From: Actinomycetales bacterium
GTDB lineage: Bacteria > Actinomycetota > Actinomycetes > Actinomycetales > Microbacteriaceae
Length of the DNA stretch: 5,004 nucleotides
Direction: 5' to 3'
Assembly (NCBI GenBank): GCA_015655255.1
Contig: JAATFJ010000142.1
Coordinates: 1 to 5,004, forward strand
The number at the start of each line of letters is the position of its first letter. Position 1 is the stretch's first letter. The notes beneath the pieces were generated by a model that was not told the origin of the DNA, ran no database searches, and saw nothing but the letters and a program-made list of their open reading frames with translations. Of this stretch, positions 1 to 3,888 are shown piece after piece. The translations under genes and the position numbers were made by a program.

Positions 1-604
1 GACCTGGGCAGGGCGCGAGCAGCGTCTCGAGGGTGCGCAGGGTTCGATCTAGCTCGATGGATGGTTCGAGCAGCCACTGGATCTGCAGACCGTCCGAGGC
101 GGCGATGATGAGGGCGGCGACGTGCGCGGCATCGATGTCCGTGCGGACGAGGCCGCGCCGCTGCTCATCCGCGAGCATGCGCGTGAGCGAGACGCGCAGA
201 CGCGCGAAGCGCTCGGAGAAATAGGCCTTGCTCACCGCGTCGTCCGCCTCCAGCGCGGCGGCGACGAGCGTCGAGTACAACTGAACGTGCCCGGGCACGC
301 GCACGTTCTCCGTCGCCGCCTCCACGAGGGAACCCACCGCGGTGATCTCGCGGGGCGAGGGGCGGTCCTCATCCTTGCGTCGGGTGGAATGGTCGTAGAC
401 GGCGACGAGGAGCTGCTCGCGCGAGTCGAAGTAGTGCAGCAGGGCGGCGTGGGAGATGCCCAGGGCCTCGGCGATGCTGCGCAGCGATGTGCCGTCGGCG
501 CCGCGCTCCTGGAAGACCTCGATCGCGCGGTCCAGGATCTCCTGGCGGCGCGCGATTCCCTTGGCGTAGGAACCGCGTCGGCCCAGAGAAGGATCGCTGC
601 TCAT
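1..604 (-). CDS. TetR/AcrR family transcriptional regulator (3' end cut by window)
   Basis: This is a DNA-binding transcriptional regulator, probably a ligand-responsive repressor. The reading frame is open from ATG at 604 to the window edge, giving 201 residues with no stop. TetR proteins are usually about 190-220 residues, so only a short tail is missing. Residues 20-66 form the N-terminal helical domain with a typical TetR helix-turn-helix: T39-S40-L41-R42-S43-I44-A45, then LGISHAALLHYF at 48-59 and S61-R62-E63. The C-terminal ligand domain is alpha-helical and ends with a segment around DGLQIQWLLEPSIELD (171-186), a pattern common in actinobacterial TetR proteins. ATG 604 is the only ATG/GTG between the upstream in-frame stop (TAA at 658-656) and the conserved domain. 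It lacks a usable Shine-Dalgarno sequence. The gene is divergent from the sugar isomerase/dehydrogenase operon across a palindromic operator, so that operon and tetR itself are the likely targets. The ligand cannot be read from the sequence. Confidence 0.93.
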   Translation of the reverse strand, partial: MSSDPSLGRRGSYAKGIARRQEILDRAIEVFQERGADGTSLRSIAEALGISHAALLHYFDSREQLLVAVYDHSTRRKDEDRPSPREITAVGSLVEAATENVRVPGHVQLYSTLVAAALEADDAVSKAYFSERFARLRVSLTRMLADEQRRGLVRTDIDAAHVAALIIAASDGLQIQWLLEPSIELDRTLRTLETLLAPCPG

Positions 605-610
605 GCCCCC

Positions 611-616
611 AGGGTA
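611..616 (-). promoter_or_regulatory. Putative -10 box of the TetR gene (leaderless type)
   Basis: On the minus strand the hexamer TACCCT fits the actinobacterial TANNNT -10 pattern, and exactly six bases separate it from the ATG at 604. That places the transcription start at or beside the A of the start codon, which predicts a leaderless mRNA. An overlapping TATACC at 613-618 is an alternative -10. No good -35 is visible; that region falls in the operator palindrome, which would let the repressor block this promoter. This is an inference from motif and spacing. Confidence 0.4.
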
Positions 617-631
617 TAACGCCGGAGAAAT

Positions 632-651
632 AAACCTCCATGTGGAGGTTT
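632..651. promoter_or_regulatory. Palindromic operator, probable TetR binding site
   Basis: There is a perfect inverted repeat AAACCTCC-ATGT-GGAGGTTT, with 8-bp arms and a 4-bp centre, 20 bp in all. It lies in the short non-coding gap between the divergent TetR gene and the isomerase gene. Size, symmetry and position match typical TetR-family operators. It sits 27 bp upstream of the TetR start codon and covers the probable -35 regions in both directions. The palindrome is seen directly; binding by the adjacent regulator is inferred. Confidence 0.72.
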
Positions 652-662
652 TATGTTATGTT
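652..662 (+). promoter_or_regulatory. Weak candidate -10 region for the isomerase/dehydrogenase operon
   Basis: Immediately right of the operator is the tandem TATGTT TATGTT-like stretch (TATGTT at 652-657 and again at 657-662, sharing one T). Either copy could serve as a -10 box. No convincing -35 is seen 16-18 bp upstream, where the sequence is part of the operator palindrome. The A/T-rich patch stands out in an otherwise GC-rich region. If used, it gives a leader of roughly 60 nt before the ATG at 728. The remainder, about 663-710, shows no recognisable element. Confidence 0.28.
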
Positions 663-727
663 CATCCTGGTGACGACGCCCTCGCTGGGTGCGCCTCGAT
701 CTGACAGTGCAAAGGATGGAAGACACC

Positions 728-1552
728 ATGGCTTTACCGGAAGCCTCCGTACAGCTCTACTCCCTCGCGGCCGAGTTCACCGCCGATATGGGCGGTTCCC
801 TCGACAAGCTCGCGGCCATCGGGCTGCGCCACGTCGAGGCCTTCGACTTCGTCGGTCGTCCGCGCGAGATCCGCACGGCGCTCGATGCGAGCGGACTCTC
901 CTCGCCCACGGGACACGCCCCGCTGCTCTCCGACGAGTTGTGGACCCCGGACGGGTCGATTCCCACCCCCGCTCCCGAGGTGGTCTTCGAGGCGGCAGCG
1001 ACCATCGGGATGACCACGGTCATCGATCCCTTCGTCGCCCCGGAACGCTGGCGTACCGAGGACGGCGTCGCCGACATCGCCGAACGCCTCAACGCGGCCG
1101 CCGAGGTCGCGGAGTCCTTCGGACTCGCCGTCGGCTACCACAACCACGCGCAGGAGTTTGTCGCCTCCTTCGGCGGGCACACCGCCTACGAGCGCTTCCT
1201 CTCCCTCACCGACGAGCGCGTCGCGATCGAGCTCGACCTGTACTGGGCCTTCGTCGGCGGACAGGACATCGTCGCGCTCTCCCGCGCGCTCGGCGCACGG
1301 CTCGTCGCCGTGCATGTGAAGGACGGCGTGGCACCCGAGAGCAACCACTGGGCTCCCGGCGCCGCGCCCTTCACTTCGGATAGCCTCGACCAGCGCCACG
1401 CCGGACTCGGGGAGGTGCCGCTCGCCGAGTCGCTCTCCGCCGCGACGGCGCTGTCTTACGCCGTGATCGAGTACGATCACGCGCCCGGTGACGTCTTCGC
1501 TGACATCGCCGCGAGCTACGCCTTCCTTCGCGACGGAGGTTTCGTCGCATGA
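728..1552 (+). CDS. Sugar phosphate isomerase/epimerase family protein (xylose isomerase-like TIM barrel)
   Basis: This 274-residue cytoplasmic enzyme belongs to the AP-endonuclease-2/xylose-isomerase-like TIM-barrel superfamily, whose members isomerise or epimerise sugars or dehydrate inosose. Visible motifs are HVEAF (35-39) on an early strand, GYHNH (136-140) followed by E143, ELDLYW (168-173), HVKDG (196-200), GLGEV (226-230) and VIEYD (246-250). By family analogy the metal ligands would be E143, D170, H196 and E248; this is an inference. Length is normal. The start at ATG 728 is preferred because the protein then begins just before the first barrel strand (SVQLYS) and AAAGGA lies at 711-716, with GGAAG at 718-722. 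ATG 716 or GTG 689 in the same frame would add 4 or 13 residues but have poorer ribosome-binding context. It overlaps the dehydrogenase gene by ATGA, so the two are probably translationally coupled and act on one sugar. The substrate is not determinable here. Confidence 0.9.
   Translation: MALPEASVQLYSLAAEFTADMGGSLDKLAAIGLRHVEAFDFVGRPREIRTALDASGLSSPTGHAPLLSDELWTPDGSIPTPAPEVVFEAAATIGMTTVIDPFVAPERWRTEDGVADIAERLNAAAEVAESFGLAVGYHNHAQEFVASFGGHTAYERFLSLTDERVAIELDLYWAFVGGQDIVALSRALGARLVAVHVKDGVAPESNHWAPGAAPFTSDSLDQRHAGLGEVPLAESLSAATALSYAVIEYDHAPGDVFADIAASYAFLRDGGFVA
1535..1539 (+). promoter_or_regulatory. Ribosome binding site of the Gfo/Idh/MocA gene
   Basis: GGAGG lies nine bases upstream of ATG 1549, inside the last codons of the isomerase gene. 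It fixes the start of the dehydrogenase and supports translational coupling across the ATGA stop/start overlap at 1549-1552. Confidence 0.75.
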
Positions 1553-2676
1553 GCGGACCCGTCGGCGTCGGATTCATCGGTGTCGGAGTCATCAGCGACA
1601 CCTATCTGGAGAATCTGCGTTCGTTCCCCGATGTGCGCGTCGTCATCCTCGGCGACCTCGACGTCGCCCGCGCGCAGACCCAGGCGGAGAAGCAGGGCGT
1701 TCCGCTCTGGGGGACGGCGGAGGATGTGCTCGCGCACCCCGAGGTCGAGGTCGTCGTGAACCTCACCGTCCCCGCCGCGCATGTGGAGGTGTCCTCGCAG
1801 GCCGTCGCCGCGGGCAAGCACGTATGGACGGAGAAGCCGCTCGGGCTCGATCGCGAGGGCACCGCCGCCCTGCTGCGGGCTGCCGACGCGGCGGGCGTGC
1901 GCATCGGATCCGCGCCGGACACCGTGTTGGGCGCGGGATTCCAGACTGCGAAGCGCGCGATCGCCGAGGGCGTCATCGGCACGCCGCTGTTCGCGCAGAC
2001 CTCCTTTCAGACCCAGGGGCCGGACCTATGGCACCCCAATCCAGGGTTCCTCTTCGCGCGCGGTGCCGGTCCGCTCTTTGACATGGGCCCGTATTACTTC
2101 ACGGCGCTCGTGAGTCTCTTCGGATCGGTCGACCGGGTCGCGGCCGTGGGGCTCAAGGCGCGCGAGGAGCGTCAGGCGCGCACGGGACCGCGGGCGGGCG
2201 TGCCCTTCCCCGTCGAGGTGCCCACGACGATCCAGGTGCTCACGGCCTTCGAGGCGGGGCAGCAGGCGCAGAGCACGCTGAGCTTCGACTCGGCGCTGGA
2301 GCGGCACGGCATCGTCGAGATCCACGGCACGGAGGGATCGCTTGTGCTGCCCGATCCCAACATGTTCGAGGGGCGCACGGCGTACGTGAAGCCGCTCGGC
2401 GTGCTCCGCGACGGGATGAAGACGGAGCAGGAGTGGATCGAGGTGGAGCAGCGCGGACCCGTCACGGGACGTGGTCTCGGTCTGCTCGACATGGTGCGCG
2501 CGATCGCCGAGGGGCGCCCGCATGTCGCGACGGGCGAACTCGGCTACCACGTCCTCGACACGATGCTCTCGGCCGCCGAATCCGCCGAGACCGCGCAGTT
2601 CGTGCCCGTGCGCAGCCGTGTCGCGACGGTCCCTCCCGTACCAGTCGACTTCGACCCCTTCGCCGCGACGCTCTAG
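1549..2676 (+). CDS. Gfo/Idh/MocA family NAD(P)-dependent oxidoreductase
   Basis: This 375-residue cytoplasmic dehydrogenase probably oxidises or reduces a sugar, polyol or inositol-like substrate with NAD(P). The N-terminal Rossmann domain (about 4-125) starts with GFIGVGVIS (8-16), the dinucleotide loop, followed by D36 after the second strand, a position that often favours NAD. EKPLG at 95-99 contains the family's conserved lysine, K96. The C-terminal alpha/beta domain (about 126-350) carries SAPDTVLGAGFQTA (121-134), NPGFLF (164-169) and GPLFDMGPYY (174-183), typical of a common actinobacterial subfamily. The catalytic histidine of inositol dehydrogenase-like members (DxGxH) is replaced by Y182, so the proton donor is uncertain. 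Length is normal and the frame is intact. It is the second gene of the operon with the isomerase, the expected partner for a two-step oxidation/isomerisation of an unusual sugar. Its TAG stop lies inside a terminator stem. Confidence 0.93.
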   Translation: MSGPVGVGFIGVGVISDTYLENLRSFPDVRVVILGDLDVARAQTQAEKQGVPLWGTAEDVLAHPEVEVVVNLTVPAAHVEVSSQAVAAGKHVWTEKPLGLDREGTAALLRAADAAGVRIGSAPDTVLGAGFQTAKRAIAEGVIGTPLFAQTSFQTQGPDLWHPNPGFLFARGAGPLFDMGPYYFTALVSLFGSVDRVAAVGLKAREERQARTGPRAGVPFPVEVPTTIQVLTAFEAGQQAQSTLSFDSALERHGIVEIHGTEGSLVLPDPNMFEGRTAYVKPLGVLRDGMKTEQEWIEVEQRGPVTGRGLGLLDMVRAIAEGRPHVATGELGYHVLDTMLSAAESAETAQFVPVRSRVATVPPVPVDFDPFAATL

Positions 2677-2723
2677 CACCCCCTGCCGCCCCACCCTCCC
2701 GGGCGCCCGGGAGGGTGCTAGAG
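2671..2723. terminator. Bidirectional terminator between convergent genes
   Basis: A perfect 26-bp palindrome (2692-2717, 13-bp arms CACCCTCCCGGGC / GCCCGGGAGGGTG with no spacer) lies between the stops of the dehydrogenase and the azoreductase. A second perfect inverted repeat, CTCTAGCACCC at 2671-2681 with GGGTGCTAGAG at 2713-2723, flanks it and shares bases 2713-2717. Either the inner 13-bp hairpin forms, or the 11-bp outer stem forms enclosing the shorter CCCGGGC/GCCCGGG stem. There is no U-tract on either strand, as is usual for actinobacterial terminators. The symmetry lets it serve both directions. Confidence 0.8.
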
Positions 2724-3344
2724 GGTCGTGGCGAGGCGGTCGAGCTCGGACTCGGCGGCGCGCAACTCCGACTCCGCGCGAGGGAGGAGGGGTGCGAGGT
2801 CGGGCAGGCGGCCGGCGAGCGTGAGGCGTACGGTGACGACGTGCACGTCCATGCCGAGCGCATCGCCGAGCACGATGCGCAGCGGCGGCACGACGTGGTC
2901 CCACTCCGCCGACGGTGTGCCCGGATCGTAAGCCGCGCCAGAGGCGGAGACGATTACCACGGGACGTCCCGCCAGCGGGAGCTCGGGAAGTCCGGCGAGA
3001 ACGCCGGGAAGGTGCACGCGATCGATCCACGCCTTCAGCGTCGAGGGCATCGAGTAGTTGTACATGGGCGCGCCGATGACGACGGCGTCGGCGGCGAGGA
3101 GCTGCGCGACGACCGCGCTCTGTCGTGCGTCGTCCTCCGTGGGGACCTCCGAGATCCGCGCCTCGGCGGGGAAGTGCAGCTCCGCGTTCTCCAGGTGCGG
3201 GAGCGGGTCGGCGTGCAGGTCGCGCGCGACGATGACGCGATCGTCTCCTGCTGCGGCCCAGGCATCGGCGAAGCGCGCCGTGAGCGTCCTCGTCACGGAA
3301 GAGGTTGGGTGGGCAGAGGAATCCAGTCGCAGAAGGGTGGGCAT
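2718..3344 (-). CDS. FMN-dependent NADH-azoreductase / NAD(P)H oxidoreductase, flavodoxin-2 fold
   Basis: This 208-residue cytoplasmic flavoenzyme of the AzoR (AcpD) family reduces quinones and azo compounds by two-electron transfer from NAD(P)H through FMN. The FMN phosphate loop is seen at DSSAHPTSSVTR (8-19). The signature flavin-binding segment APMYNYSMPSTLKAWIDRV is at 92-110, and a third flavin loop, VSASGAAYD, is at 132-140. The length fits E. coli AzoR (about 200 residues). ATG 3344 is chosen because it falls just before the first strand (TLLRLDSS). The frame is open upstream, but no nearby alternative start or Shine-Dalgarno is visible. The gene converges with the dehydrogenase, sharing a terminator, and diverges from the DUF4186 gene 39 bp away. 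Its role is probably quinone or electrophile detoxification. The physiological substrate is unknown, and azo dye reduction is only a typical in vitro activity of the family. Confidence 0.9.
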   Translation of the reverse strand: MPTLLRLDSSAHPTSSVTRTLTARFADAWAAAGDDRVIVARDLHADPLPHLENAELHFPAEARISEVPTEDDARQSAVVAQLLAADAVVIGAPMYNYSMPSTLKAWIDRVHLPGVLAGLPELPLAGRPVVIVSASGAAYDPGTPSAEWDHVVPPLRIVLGDALGMDVHVVTVRLTLAGRLPDLAPLLPRAESELRAAESELDRLATTL

Positions 3345-3350
3345 GGATTC

Positions 3351-3356
3351 AGGATA
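3351..3356 (-). promoter_or_regulatory. Putative -10 box of the azoreductase gene (leaderless type)
   Basis: Minus-strand TATCCT fits TANNNT and ends six bases before ATG 3344, the same spacing as for the TetR gene. Transcription would start at or next to the start codon. No purine-rich ribosome-binding site lies between it and the ATG. No strong -35 is visible. Confidence 0.42.
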
Positions 3357-3368
3357 CGGCGAGCGGCG

Positions 3369-3374
3369 TAGGCT
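3369..3374 (+). promoter_or_regulatory. Putative -10 box of the DUF4186 gene
   Basis: TAGGCT fits TANNNT and ends nine bases before ATG 3384. Its first three bases are also the in-frame TAG stop that limits the coding region upstream, so the coding sequence cannot begin earlier. Any leader would be zero to a few bases. No Shine-Dalgarno is present in the nine intervening bases. This -10 and that of the azoreductase are only 12 bp apart on opposite strands, so the polymerase footprints would overlap. Confidence 0.36.
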
Positions 3375-3383
3375 GCTGACATC

Positions 3384-3818
3384 ATGACGGAGCGGGAGCG
3401 GGAGCGGATCGACGTAGTCCTGAATCGTCTCGCCACCTACCGGTTCCGCGCATCGTTCCATTTGCGCAGGCAGGAGCGGGCGCAGGTCTCTGCGCGCGGA
3501 ATGGCTGTCGTGCGCCTGCACGCGGCGGAGATCATCCGCACTCGGCTCGCCACGGCCGCCCCGGAGAATGACGGGAAGCAGACGCCCTGGGGTGGACACC
3601 CCGTCTTCCGTGCCCAGCACGGAACGGGGACGTGCTGTCGGGGCTGCCTGCGGCGGCTGCACGGAATTCCGCAGGGCCGAGTGCTCACGGAGGAAGAGCA
3701 GACCTGGATCGTGGAGATGCTCGCCGCGTGGGTGGAGCGGGAGATGGTCCACCCCGTCGACGGGCCGCCCGCGCGCGTCCCGCCACGGCGGAGCGCGGGT
3801 TCGGCGACGCTGTTCTGA
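3384..3818 (+). CDS. DUF4186 family protein, function unknown
   Basis: This 144-residue soluble protein is recognised as DUF4186 from its conserved blocks: FRASFHL (21-27), NDGKQTP (62-68), GHPVFRAQH (71-79), TGTCCRGCL (81-89) and HGIP (93-96), then LTEEE (101-105). The function is not known. The C84-C85-x2-C88 cluster, together with H72, H79 and H93, suggests a metal or redox site; this is an inference. Residues 3-8 are (ER)x3, encoded by three exact GAGCGG hexamers, and the last 25 residues are Pro/Arg/Ala-rich and probably disordered. ATG 3384 is the first possible start, since an in-frame TAG occurs at 3369-3371 and none of the four codons between is a start codon. It has no Shine-Dalgarno sequence. 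The gene is divergent from the azoreductase and convergent with the permease, so it is monocistronic here. Confidence 0.88.
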   Translation: MTERERERIDVVLNRLATYRFRASFHLRRQERAQVSARGMAVVRLHAAEIIRTRLATAAPENDGKQTPWGGHPVFRAQHGTGTCCRGCLRRLHGIPQGRVLTEEEQTWIVEMLAAWVEREMVHPVDGPPARVPPRRSAGSATLF

Positions 3819-3832
3819 CGCTGAGTCCTGCG

Positions 3833-3884
3833 CTGAGGCAGCTCAGGGAGGGACGGTCCGCACGCAGGTGCGAGAGTGTCCCTC
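3833..3884. terminator. Two hairpins between convergent genes, possible terminator
   Basis: The 70-bp convergent spacer after the DUF4186 stop contains CTGAG-GCAG-CTCAG (3833-3846). It is followed by a nested structure: outer 7-bp arms GAGGGAC (3848-3854) and GTCCCTC (3878-3884), and an inner stem CGCAC-GCAG-GTGCG (3859-3872). Both inner hairpins have the same GCAG loop. There is no U-tract. The arrangement could terminate transcription from both sides, but the stems are weaker than the 2671-2723 structure. Confidence 0.45.
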
Positions 3885-3888
3885 GCGT

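Noticed and set aside
122..619. Plus-strand open frame opposite the TetR gene
   Set aside because: The minus-strand frame carries a clear TetR helix-turn-helix; this frame shows no domain and is its shadow.
1135..1149. GYHNH motif suggesting an HNH nuclease
   Set aside because: The context (ELDLYW, HVKDG and VIEYD around it) is that of a sugar isomerase TIM barrel, where GYHNH is a standard strand motif.
640..1383. Plus-strand open frame beginning inside the operator palindrome
   Set aside because: The translation is low-complexity Arg-rich and out of frame with the isomerase motifs; the ATG in the palindrome is coincidental.
2026..3030. Minus-strand open frame of 334 codons under the dehydrogenase and azoreductase
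   Set aside because: Arg-rich composition without a recognisable domain; it crosses the terminator and overlaps two well-supported genes.
2433..3371. Plus-strand open frame of 312 codons opposite the azoreductase
   Set aside because: No family motif and Arg/Gly-rich translation; it is antisense to the recognised azoreductase.
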